The translations under genes and the position numbers were made by a program. DNA of 15,175 nt, taken from JAGLSB01 sp023135955 (GTDB lineage Bacteria > Bacteroidota > Bacteroidia > Bacteroidales > GCA-2748055). Below the pieces are notes generated by a model. That model had not been told where the DNA came from and ran no database searches. It was given only the letters and a program-made list of their open reading frames with translations. The stretch covers positions 1-15,175 of the forward strand of contig DAOVIO010000094.1 in assembly GCA_030673645.1 (NCBI GenBank). The letters run 5' to 3'. This document shows, piece after piece, positions 1-8,600 of the stretch. Position 1 is the first letter of the stretch, and every line of letters begins with the position of its first letter.

Positions 1-307
1 ACTCTTGCTGAAAAAAAAAGTATCGAGGGCGAGTTTTGGGCAAGAGCAAAAGACAAGTCCTTCCCTTTTTTGTTCCTCAATCCTCACCCTCAAACTCTTG
101 CTGAAAAAAAGTATCGAGGGCGAGTTTTGAGCAAGAGTGTAAAAAAATTATCCCAAGCTATTCCTCCCCTCAATCCTCACCCTCAAACTCTTGCTGAAAA
201 AAAGTATCGAGGGCGAGTTTTGAGCAAGAGCAAAAGACAAGTCCTTCCCTTTTTTGTTCCTCAATCCTCACCCTCAAACTCTTGCTGAAAAAAAACTCTT
301 GCTGACT
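1..307. repeat. 93-bp tandem repeat array 1 (four copies, first and last incomplete)
   Basis: Core copies lie at 1-46 (left end cut by the window), 75-137, 168-230 and 259-293. The last stops inside its A-run and is followed by a second partial ACTCTTGCTG at 295-304. Full cores are 63 bp. Linkers are 28-30 bp: the linker at 47-74 is identical, base for base, to the one at 231-258, while 138-167 is a different type, so the order is A-B-A. Each core holds CTCTTGCT, an A-run, then GAGTTTTG and AGCAAGAG, giving an 8-bp stem that extends through AAAA/TTTT after one G/G mismatch. The repeat contains an open frame (NPHPQTLAEKK and onward), which is why a short repetitive ORF appears here; I do not regard it as a gene. 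Seen directly; function unknown. Confidence 0.93.
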
Positions 308-381
308 CCCTCAAAATAATCTACTAAGTCGTTTTTTTTGCTGATTTTTCCATTAAGAGATACACCAACTCTTAAAAAACT

Positions 382-729
382 ATGTTTGATTTTGAAAATC
401 TTGAGGTTTACAAAAAGGCTAAATTCTTTAACAAATCTGTATCGGAGATACTGGATGATAATAAAATAGACAAGGTATCCTATAATCAATTAAGAAGAGC
501 TTCCTTCAGTATCATGTTGAATATTGCAGAAGGTTCGGGAAGATATACTAATCCTGATAAAAGACGGTTTTATGTTATCGCAAGAGGTTCCGCATTTGAG
601 TGTGCAGCCATTTTTGATTATCTGAGAGACTTAAACTTCATTGAGGAGAAAAAATTTCAACTATTCTATATTTCTCTGGAAGAGATTTCAAAAATGCTTT
701 TTGCCTTGATTAGGAAATTGGAGAAATAA
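382..729 (+). CDS. Four-helix bundle protein, S23 / 23S rRNA intervening-sequence protein family
   Basis: This 115-residue protein has the family's usual length and an almost wholly helical composition. Family hallmarks seen are the N-terminal FENLEVYKKA segment, QLRRASFSIMLNIAEGSGR (about residues 36-54) and the F..IARGSAFE segment (63-73). Relatives were first described as proteins encoded inside intervening sequences of 23S rRNA genes. The Avd accessory protein of diversity-generating retroelements has the same fold and binds nucleic acid. The molecular role of the many free-standing Bacteroidota copies is not established. The gene begins 75 bp after repeat array 1 and is convergent with the lipoprotein gene. 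The ATG at 382 gives the canonical family N-terminus; no strong Shine-Dalgarno is visible, which is normal in this phylum. Family assignment is confident, function is not. Confidence 0.9.
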   Translation: MFDFENLEVYKKAKFFNKSVSEILDDNKIDKVSYNQLRRASFSIMLNIAEGSGRYTNPDKRRFYVIARGSAFECAAIFDYLRDLNFIEEKKFQLFYISLEEISKMLFALIRKLEK

Positions 730-821
730 GAACAGTAGTCTCCAGATGTATGTGCTTTAATGAAGTTCTTAATTTTGTCTCTTTTTGGGTAGTTATACTA
801 TCTAAAACACACCATTCCTGA

Positions 822-836
822 AGATAATTATTATCT
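822..836. repeat. Short AT-rich dyad between convergent genes
   Basis: AGATAAT and ATTATCT flank a single T in the gap between the stops of the four-helix-bundle and lipoprotein genes. It may help end transcription in either direction, but it lacks the GC stem and U-tract of a classical terminator, so the role is a guess. Confidence 0.3.
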
Positions 837-858
837 CACAGCAAGTATTAAGTTAACA

Positions 859-2241
859 TTAATTAACGGTAATCGTATGTTCATTTGAAAATTCGGATTC
901 AAATATTGCTCCGACAGCCTTTAGTTTAAAAGTGTATTTCCCTGCTGGCCATTTTACACGATAACCCCACTCAATATTTCCTGAAGTTGAATTTTCTGTA
1001 AAGAAATGTGGATTTAGTGCTTTGTCATCAATCTCCGACAAAGGATAAAATTCACCGTTATCGATTTTCAAATACACATCAAATTGTATTTCATTGTCTG
1101 AATTATCGGTCCAATTCAATGCAACCCAATAATAAGTGCGCCAAACCATGGAAGCAAAATCAATTTCTTGTTTTGACTTGTAGGTTCCTGATAAGTCTGA
1201 TGGTGCCACGGGTATAGCATTCCCCCCTTCGCGTACTGTCCCATCTGGCAAATATATGGTGTAAGTTATCAGATCAACTTCCCTTTTATAGGAATAAATC
1301 GGAAAATATTCCATATCCGAGATAAAGCGGATACCGCCGGTAAATCCTGTTGCCTGACAATAATATTCTTTGGAATATTCTGAATAATAATACCTGTCAT
1401 AGCTGGAACCGTCATATTCCGAAGACACTTCAAATCCGGGTGAAATACCTTCCGGATAGCTAAGCATTTTTTCTTCTATTTTATTGATTACGCTCCCCGC
1501 GAGTGAAGAAGGAACATTTGCTTTGTATCCAAACAGAAAATTCATATCCCCAGCTTTGTCTGTCAGGTTTATCCAGCTAACACCATCCGAGGAATATTCC
1601 AGTGCCCCGCTTACCACATTTCTGAAATAAAACTTCTCTGGCAAGGGAATTCCTGTTGTGGCCGGATCTAAGGTCCGGGTTAATGTGGCTATACCTGTAG
1701 CATCATCATAATCAATTACATCCCAGGTCATTCTTGTTATTGTCTTTGAAGTTGTACCATCTTTTATCGCAAATAGGAAGCTGGAGTTCTTATAATAGAC
1801 AAAAGTGTTTTGGATGGGAGGTTTTTCGGCTGTAATACTTACTGTCTTTTCGTCGCTAAGTCCTATACTATCCTGCACAGTAAATTTTATTGAATATGAT
1901 CCCTCACCGTCTGGCATTATAACATTCAGGCTGTCTGCGTAGATATCAGAGTATATAGCCTCTATTTCCTTCTGGTTCCATCCATCCAGGTAGGAATCGT
2001 TTAGTTGAATGGAAAAATCTGTCAGGGAATTTGTCCCTTTTTCAGCAATCCATGAAAGTACAACAGTATCACCGGTATAGACAACAGGATCATTGCTTGC
2101 AAGAAAACCATTTAAGGTCAAAACCGGGTTTTTCGGATCAGGTTTTTCAATTTCAGAAGGATCTTCACAACTAGATAAAAGAAAGATTATACAGAACATA
2201 AAGATTAAATGCAATGGGAAAACCTTATACTTTTTATTCAT
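859..2241 (-). CDS. Surface-type lipoprotein with Ig/fibronectin-like domains
   Basis: The 460-residue product starts with a lipoprotein signal: a basic N-terminus, a hydrophobic stretch and lipobox LSSC with Cys25. The mature end reads CEDPSE. Acidic residues just after the cysteine resemble the Bacteroidota lipoprotein export signal, so display on the outer face of the outer membrane is inferred. About residues 35-140 look like a bacterial Ig-like beta-sandwich (VVYTGDTVVLSW... YSIKFTVQD). Residues about 345-460 look like a fibronectin type III domain (PSDLSGTY... WVALNWTD... YTFKLKAVG). The middle (about 145-340) is Tyr/Ser/Asp rich and not recognised. No catalytic motif is visible, so binding or adhesion is more likely than enzymatic activity. 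It is not adjacent to a SusC/SusD pair, so SusE/SusF-like starch binding cannot be claimed. The start at 2241 is the only one giving a full signal peptide. Confidence 0.8.
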   Translation of the reverse strand: MNKKYKVFPLHLIFMFCIIFLLSSCEDPSEIEKPDPKNPVLTLNGFLASNDPVVYTGDTVVLSWIAEKGTNSLTDFSIQLNDSYLDGWNQKEIEAIYSDIYADSLNVIMPDGEGSYSIKFTVQDSIGLSDEKTVSITAEKPPIQNTFVYYKNSSFLFAIKDGTTSKTITRMTWDVIDYDDATGIATLTRTLDPATTGIPLPEKFYFRNVVSGALEYSSDGVSWINLTDKAGDMNFLFGYKANVPSSLAGSVINKIEEKMLSYPEGISPGFEVSSEYDGSSYDRYYYSEYSKEYYCQATGFTGGIRFISDMEYFPIYSYKREVDLITYTIYLPDGTVREGGNAIPVAPSDLSGTYKSKQEIDFASMVWRTYYWVALNWTDNSDNEIQFDVYLKIDNGEFYPLSEIDDKALNPHFFTENSTSGNIEWGYRVKWPAGKYTFKLKAVGAIFESEFSNEHTITVN

Positions 2242-2271
2242 GTTAGTCCTTTATTGATGTGATAGTACACA

Positions 2272-2302
2272 TAAAATTAAGGAAAATTAAATATAAAGTC
2301 AA
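2272..2302 (-). promoter_or_regulatory. Candidate Bacteroidota promoter for the lipoprotein gene
   Basis: Read on the minus strand, TTG (2300-2302) is followed after 20 nt by TAATTTTA (2272-2279), which matches the Bacteroidota -33 TTG / -7 TAnnTTTG pattern at 7 of 8 positions of the -7 box. The predicted transcription start would lie about 25 nt upstream of the ATG at 2241. The surroundings are AT-rich, so chance matches are likely. Confidence 0.35.
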
Positions 2303-2396
2303 GTTAATTGAGCCGTTGGCATTACACACTATCTCCTAAGCTACTGCCTACGAAGTAAATTAAGATCATTGAATTATACTCAATTAATGTGGACAG

Positions 2397-2666
2397 GTAA
2401 TTATCCCCTCAATCCTCACCCTCAAACTCTTGCTGAAAAAAAGTATTGAGGGCGAGTTTTGAGCAAGAGAGTAAAAACATCATCCCAGTCTATTCCTCCC
2501 CTCAATCCTCACCCTCAAACTCTTGCTGAAAAAAAGTATTGAGGGCGAGTTTTGGGCAAGAGTGTAAAAACATTATCCTAAGCTATTCCTCCCCTCAATC
2601 CTCACCCTCAAACTCTTGCTGAAAAAAAGTATCGAGGGAGAGTTTTGAGCAAGAGAGTAAAAACAT
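2397..2666. repeat. 93-bp tandem repeat array 2 (three full copies)
   Basis: Complete 63-bp cores sit at 2407-2469, 2500-2562 and 2593-2655, exactly 93 bp apart, with 30-bp linkers at 2470-2499 and 2563-2592. These linkers are variants of linker type B of array 1 (TGTAAAAAMATTATCC... TATTCCTCC). Copies 5 and 6 carry TATTGAGG where array 1 and copy 7 have TATCGAGG; copy 7 has GGGAGAG for GGGCGAG; copy 6, like copy 1, has GGGCAAGAG for GAGCAAGAG, which still allows a T(U)/G wobble with the left arm. The array has the same orientation as array 1 and lies in the 495-bp gap upstream of the first beta-helix gene. The rest of that gap (2242-2396) shows only the promoter listed separately. Confidence 0.93.
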
Positions 2667-2678
2667 ATACTATATTTG
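2644..2678 (+). promoter_or_regulatory. Candidate promoter of the first beta-helix gene, -33 box inside the last repeat
   Basis: TATATTTG at 2671-2678 is a perfect TAnnTTTG -7 box. The TTTG at 2644-2647, inside the right arm of the last repeat copy, lies 23 nt upstream, at the wide end of the accepted spacing. The implied leader is about 50 nt. The -7 match is exact; use as a promoter is inferred. Confidence 0.45.
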
Positions 2679-2736
2679 TATACTGGTAGCTATAATTCTT
2701 ATTGTCATTTTAATCCTTTAATCAAAATCGTAAAGT

Positions 2737-5196
2737 ATGAGACACTCATTAATATTCTTATCCATAATTTTTTGTTTCACATTCATTGCAAATGCCCAGC
2801 AAAATAAGGATCTGACAGATTTGTCGAGGAAAATCAACGGTACCAAAGCAGGCGAGCATATTGAGATCGAGGGCGGGAGATACAACGAACCGATTCTGAT
2901 CAACAATTTAAAAGGAACAAAAGAGAACCCGATTGTAATCAATGCCGGTGGGAAAGTAATTCTGGACGGAACAGATGAATTGCCTGCCGATTGGAAAGAA
3001 GTAAAGCCCGATACTGAAGAAGGAAAGCTTATTCAACCTAAGCAATGGGAAAATATAATGGGGAGAGTGTATAGCTTAAAACTGGATGCACCGGTTTATG
3101 CCCTTATTTATAACGACAGACTGATGAGCACCGCCCGCTGGCCAAATTCGCGCTGGCACGATGCATGGCGGCTAGACAGGTACTATGTTTTGCGAAGGGC
3201 AGCTAGTGAAAGTGTGAAAGGAGAATTGCACGATGGTCTGCCAACGGAAAATGCATTGGAAGAGTCGTCAAAATGGATTAATTATGACCGTTCAGTAATG
3301 AAGCATCGGAAAGAAATGTTGGGCGATCTGGGAATATCATTTGAAGGAGCCACCGCAGTTATGAGTCATACCTGGGGGAGCTGGGGGACAACAATAAAGG
3401 GACATACAGCCGGAACCAATACTTTCAAATATGATACTTTGTTTGAAGGGGGAGGCTCAATTCAGCATGAGGCAATAGGATTTTTGAACAATCGTATTGG
3501 CTGGACAAAGCCCATGTCTAAATTCGACAGGAGCAACCATAGTGGCATTCATTTCTTTTTTATGGGCTTAGCTGCCCTCGATATTGAAGAGGAATGGTGG
3601 TATCACGAACCTTCGAAAACACTGTACTTTATATCACCTGATGGTGAAAAACCTGAAAAAGGAAGTGTGAGGGGTAAGCGTCGCGATTATCAGCTGATCA
3701 TCAAAAATTCTGAGTATGTAATTGTTAAAGGAATTGATTTTACCGGAGGTGCTGCCTTAGTGGAAAATTGTTCCAATTGTGTACTGGAAGACTGCAGCTT
3801 TAAATTTGCTGCCATGCATAAGTTTGTAACTGGAAATTACGATATGCCCGTTACAACCAAGATCATTAATGAATTAACAGAAGATAAAAGAAACAAACAG
3901 CATGGGAATACATTACGAAATTGTAGCTTTGAATATCAGGACGGCAATGCTTTTGAAGGAAGAAGTACGGGATTGATCATAGACAATGTGCTCATAAAAA
4001 ACACACAGCAAACAACATTGGGCCTTGATTCCCGCTCAATGAGCGTCTCCTCTCCCCTCTTAATACGAAGGGTAACCATCGATGGAGTGGGTGCTTCGGT
4101 CGGCATTAAAGGCGGAGGGATCGCTTCCTTATATGAACTGAACAATATCATGCATTTTGGAGGACTGCAATACGATGGTGCTTCCCTGCAAATGGGTGGC
4201 CGCGATACAGTAGTCTATCGTTACAACTGGTCTCACGACCATCCCAAGCGCTCTTATCGCTTCGATATAGGGAGCTACCCTGACTATTCCAATGCATTCG
4301 GTGAAATGAGCTATAATGTAGCATGGAACACGCCAGCGGGATTTGCCATTAAGGGCGATGATCACCTCATACACAATAACCTGATTATTGGTGAAGGCGG
4401 ACTTGAATTATTCAATATGAAAAGGTGGGCAAGTAAAAACGAACGAACTCTTGTGGCAAACAATATTGTACCTCAACTCTCAGCAGGTGGATACGACTGG
4501 AACAAAGCTGTGGTTAAAAAGAAAACCGAGAGTCCGGATTTGGAAATAATTGACAATTACTGGATGGAAGAAACCAAAGTGCCTGCGGGACATCCTGTTT
4601 CAATCGGAAAACAAACAACTTTTTTCGATGATGGAAACGAAAAGGCTAACAGAAAATCTCCCTTACTGGCCATTTTAAGAAACAATTATTTCGATGCTCC
4701 TCAAACCATCCTTCGTGACCCTGAAAATTTAGATTTCAGACTGAAGGATGACTCAGAGCATATTGATGCCGGCTTTACCCCTACCAGAAAGGAAGTGCCA
4801 TGGAAAAGTATTGCTTTTACAGGTTCTGAAACATGGCAGAATCAACCTGATGTTGGCCCATACGAAAGTAACGACAAACATTATTGGATTCCGGGTTTCC
4901 AGTTTGAATGTGCATCTACCCCGGTACCTCCTGACGGGTCACAGACTGCAAAGTCCGACTGCGACCTGATGTGGCTGGGTGCTTATAAGGTTAAGGAGCA
5001 TCATTTTTTTGTTGGTTTATCGGAAGAAGAGCTGGAAGAAGCTGACAAACCAACCGCTATTTTTATGGGCACCGACAATATCTACTCCTTCCCCGAGAAC
5101 CTAAAAAAAGGTCAGTCTGTTTACTGGCGGGTTGATGCAGTCTCTGATAAAGTCACTGTGAAAGGAAAAGTATGGAAGTTTAGGGTTACTGAATAA
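2737..5196 (+). CDS. Secreted right-handed parallel beta-helix protein, putative polysaccharide-active enzyme
   Basis: The 819-residue product starts with a signal peptide (MRHSLIFLSIIFCFTFIANA, cut before QQ). Residues about 22-100 form the first beta-helix coils (GEHIEIEGGRY... PIVINAGGKVILDG). About 105-310 is a large insert containing YNDRLMSTARWPN. Coils resume at about 320-560, and about 725-819 is a fibronectin-like module starting PVPPDG and ending WRVDAVS...WKFRV. Motifs shared with the convergent paralog are LQYDG (477-481), QMGGR (485-489), NWSHDHPKRSYRFD (497-510), KGDDH (539-543) and RDPENLDFR. Conserved charged residues on neighbouring coils suggest an active cleft. The layout recalls helix enzymes with an inserted domain (GH120), and KGDDH recalls the RHGDH segment of chondroitinase B (PL6); both comparisons are from memory. 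Lyase, hydrolase or epimerase activity cannot be distinguished. No SusC/D pair is adjacent. Confidence 0.8.
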   Translation: MRHSLIFLSIIFCFTFIANAQQNKDLTDLSRKINGTKAGEHIEIEGGRYNEPILINNLKGTKENPIVINAGGKVILDGTDELPADWKEVKPDTEEGKLIQPKQWENIMGRVYSLKLDAPVYALIYNDRLMSTARWPNSRWHDAWRLDRYYVLRRAASESVKGELHDGLPTENALEESSKWINYDRSVMKHRKEMLGDLGISFEGATAVMSHTWGSWGTTIKGHTAGTNTFKYDTLFEGGGSIQHEAIGFLNNRIGWTKPMSKFDRSNHSGIHFFFMGLAALDIEEEWWYHEPSKTLYFISPDGEKPEKGSVRGKRRDYQLIIKNSEYVIVKGIDFTGGAALVENCSNCVLEDCSFKFAAMHKFVTGNYDMPVTTKIINELTEDKRNKQHGNTLRNCSFEYQDGNAFEGRSTGLIIDNVLIKNTQQTTLGLDSRSMSVSSPLLIRRVTIDGVGASVGIKGGGIASLYELNNIMHFGGLQYDGASLQMGGRDTVVYRYNWSHDHPKRSYRFDIGSYPDYSNAFGEMSYNVAWNTPAGFAIKGDDHLIHNNLIIGEGGLELFNMKRWASKNERTLVANNIVPQLSAGGYDWNKAVVKKKTESPDLEIIDNYWMEETKVPAGHPVSIGKQTTFFDDGNEKANRKSPLLAILRNNYFDAPQTILRDPENLDFRLKDDSEHIDAGFTPTRKEVPWKSIAFTGSETWQNQPDVGPYESNDKHYWIPGFQFECASTPVPPDGSQTAKSDCDLMWLGAYKVKEHHFFVGLSEEELEEADKPTAIFMGTDNIYSFPENLKKGQSVYWRVDAVSDKVTVKGKVWKFRVTE

Positions 5197-5250
5197 TTTT
5201 CACACGATCACAAAAATAAGAAATCAAAAAATCCGGCAAGCGTTACCAAC

Positions 5251-5570
5251 CTAATCCTCCACCCCAAAATCATATACCACCACTTCCTCATATAATTCAC
5301 CCGGTTGCAGCAATGTAGATGGAAATTCAGGATGATTCGGACTATCAGGAAAGTGCTCCGTTTCCAGGCAAGAGGCCATGTGTTTATCATATTTTATTCC
5401 ATATTTACCGGTCAATGTTCCGTTTAGACCGTTTCCCGTATAAAACTGGACTCCCGGCTGGGTGGTGCTCACCGTTAAAGTAATTCCTGTTTCCGGTTAT
5501 AATCCTCAAGCTTGTCAAAACCGAGCACCACATCTGTAAGCTTACCGTCCTTATCGGGCACCAGTATGGA
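5251..5570 (-). pseudogene. galM: Aldose 1-epimerase (galactose mutarotase) remnant with internal deletion
   Basis: Two pieces of one protein are visible on the minus strand. The first (5570 down to 5499) reads SILVPDKDGKLTDVVLGFD...LEDY, the typical N-terminal part of GalM. The second starts with PETG at 5496 and runs through TTQPGVQFYTGN and CLETEHFPDSPN to a stop at 5251, the C-terminal part. About two thirds of the usual roughly 350-residue protein is missing between them, and the two pieces are out of frame. The first piece begins abruptly: two codons upstream there is an in-frame TAA, so the true start is gone as well. GalM normally interconverts alpha and beta aldose anomers. The remnant lies in the 495-bp gap between two convergent beta-helix genes and is taken to be non-functional. 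The open frame 5251-5472 is simply its C-terminal half. Confidence 0.88.
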
Positions 5571-5691
5571 AGTTTTTTATGAAATAATAAAAGCTTAACA
5601 AAAAAATGATGAATTATGACTTGATTAATATCATCAATTTTTTTTTAAAGTTGTATATGCCTTGAAAAGAGTTTCACTTTCGGTATTCCTC

Positions 5692-8600
5692 CTACTCCAC
5701 AATAATCTCAAATTCAAAACTATTGCTTTTTATTCCATTGGCTTCTATGATGGCTTTGACCTTGAGATTCCCTTTGAAATCTTTATCGGGCTTCACTATA
5801 TCTCCGTCCACAACCCGATAGTTTTCTCCCGGTTTAAGCACCAGACTCCAGTTGTTGGGCAGGGGATCAAATTGCGGAAAGCTGTATGAAGCTTTATCTC
5901 CTTTAAGAAGAACTTCTATTTCCAGTATGCTGTGACTAATGCGGAGTGCTTCGCCGGCGGTACTCAAAGCTTCACGCTGACCTACTACCGATATTGAAGA
6001 AACATTATTCAGCAAGCTGGCAAATCCAATTTCAAAATCTTTGATAATAACAGCCCCGTCCGATCTTTTCCATGGCATATCGTCAGGTCCGTAGATCTGC
6101 AGGAGAAAACTTTTAGCCACCGAACTTCCAAACTTTTCCTCTCCGTCTTTCACAAGATCATCGAGTTTTACGATTATCCTGGTAAATTCATCTTCAGCAG
6201 GTTCGAGAATAACGACGGGTGTTTCAGGAAGTATGCTCCTGTTATTTCCTTTCCCACCCGGAACAATAAATCCTGCAAATAATCCGAATAGATCTTTTCG
6301 TGTGGTTGTTTTATATGAGAAGGAAAAGTAAGGATAGAGGTTAAGATGAATATTTATGTTGGGTATCTCAATAGGCTCAAAGGTATTTCTCCTGTCAACA
6401 CTGGGTTCAATCCACATTTTTCCATCTCTGATTTCCAGGAAATCACCATTATAATAGGGTCTTAGCCATGGCATAATAAGGCCTTTTGAGTTTTGTTCAA
6501 GATTATCCCGGTCGAAATCGTAGGCTTCGGTGAAGCTTTCAACATAAGAGCTTGGTAATGAATTCCTCTTTTTGTAGGTTAAGCCACGAGCCATAAAGTT
6601 CCACACATCGCCGCTAACCCATCCTTTATCTGTTTTGCAGTCAACACGCCATTGATATGTTTCAGTCGGGTCGAGTCTTCCCGGTGATGCTATATTATTA
6701 TCCTGCTCAGCTATAAGTTCCATATTCTCTTCAGATGTTCCTAGATACACACGAAACATTTCAGAATTCCGTGCCGGAAGCCACATAAGGTCGGCATCGG
6801 TTTTGGCAGTTGTTGTACCATTTGGAGGTATGGGGGTAGTGGCTTTTACATCCTGAAAACCGGCTATCCAGTAATTCCTTGAGCCATACTCATAGGCACC
6901 AATATCTGGAGCTTCCCCAACTTTAAAATCTGCAGTAAAGTCAGGAATTGTAACGCCACACCATAACAGTTCTTCGGGAACGTCAACACCCTGATCGATT
7001 ATTTCTGTAGCATGTTTCCGTGGCCGAAAGTCAAGATTATCGGGGTCGCGCAATATCTCCCTCATATCACGCTGAGGATATAAATTTACCCAGTTATGGT
7101 CGGTAGGGCCAATCGGTAAATTCTCCAGCGGATCATCACGCCTTGAAGCATTCATATAATCTCCGATGTTGTTTCGTGTAATTGTTATATGATTGCTATG
7201 TTCAGAATCAACGGAAGTTAATATTTTGTAGGCGTCATTTGCGGTATTGTAACAGGTATTGCTATATACTCTGTGATCGTCTCCCTTAACCATAAGTCCG
7301 CCATTGTTGTTGAATACCAGGTTTCGAACCATTGTTCCGTTGAGTGTTTCTCTTTTGAAAGCATCAACGTGCTCATCTCCATCAAAACGCAAACCTGACT
7401 TAGGAGAGTCGTGTACCCAGTTTTGCATAAAAATGGTTCCCTGCTGACCTCTCCCTCCACCCTGGATGGCAGTTCCATCGTCTTGTAAATATCCGAATTT
7501 GCTAATTCTGTTCAGAGCAACGAGCCCAACATCTCCGCCTTTAGTAGCCTTTGACGAGCAGCATACTTCGAGAGTGTTGCGTCTGAAGGTATTGCGGTAT
7601 CCGGTTGTCCATATTCCTACAGATCCTCCTGGTGTACCACTTATATCAATATATTTAAAGAAATTGTTATCGACTACATCAAATGCGCCACCACCTACAT
7701 GAAGTCCGCGGCCATCTGAGTATCTGATAATATTATTCCGAAAGATATTTTGAGTTCCATCCTCAGGATTCATTTTTTTGAAATTATCCGGCTTTTTAAA
7801 TGAGCTTTCGATTTTCAAAACCTCAATTTCTTCCAGACTACCGAGCATACGTTTTGAATATGAGGGATAATTGAATATGTTTTCTTCCAGGTGAAAATTA
7901 TTACAATCAAAAGCCTGAACACATGTTGCAAAGAAATTCAATCCCTGTATTGAAATATTCTCAGAGTTTTTCAGCAAGAAAGCGGTTGTCTGAACCTTTC
8001 CACGAATTTTTTTATCATTCAAATCTTTGCCATCCTCCGAATATAAGTAGAGCATATTTGTTTTCTTATCGTAAGCCCACTCATCGGGAGTATCGATTAA
8101 ATTGGCCCAGCCTTCGAAGTAGTAATAAGCGTGAGATGCGTTTTTAGTAAGAATTCTGCGTAGATTATTTTGCTTAGGGTCACGTACCTGAGCCTGTAAT
8201 TCTGCGTTTACATCATATTCGAAATAGGCTGATCCGGCTTCATGCATACTGACCTTGCCAACAAGAGTTGTCATTGAGTTAACATTCAACACCCCTATCA
8301 ATCCTTCTGCACTCATTGGTAAATCTACCAAAGCTTCCCCGGCTCCATCATCAACCAGAAATCCTTTTGCTCTTTCAAAGTCAAATCCGCTGACTACCTT
8401 ATCGTCAATTTTATATTGTACATGTTTCCATGACTTACCACGGCTCCACCAGCTTGAGCGTTCTTCGTTTTCAAAAGGATGTTCAGCATTCGGCCAGCGT
8501 GCGTTTATCATCATACGATCATCCACAAACAATTGCCAGATATCCTGGGGAACTTTCGTTTGCCAGACATTAGCGTACTCAGAATGCTTAGTCCATTTAA

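Noticed and set aside
70..288. Protein-coding ORF of 72 residues
   Set aside because: It is only the translation of the tandem repeat (the NPHPQTLAEKK block appears twice), with no start signal and no family resemblance.
1..307. CRISPR array (regularly spaced repeats with about 30-bp spacers)
   Set aside because: Repeats are 63 bp, two spacers are identical and the others are variants of one sequence, and no cas genes are present. It is a 93-bp tandem repeat.
859..2241. SusE/SusF-type starch-binding lipoprotein
   Set aside because: There are Ig/fibronectin-like domains but no adjacent SusC/SusD pair and no recognisable starch-binding residues, so only a general lipoprotein call is justified.
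2368..2384. ATTGA/TCAAT dyad upstream of array 2
   Set aside because: Five-base arms in AT-rich DNA are expected by chance.
1..2666. Composite transposon with the arrays as ends
   Set aside because: No transposase, no target-site duplication visible, and the arrays are tandem repeats in direct orientation with unequal ends.
5208..5390. Separate small gene on the minus strand
   Set aside because: It is another frame across the galM remnant; the GalM-like residues are in the 5251-5472 frame.
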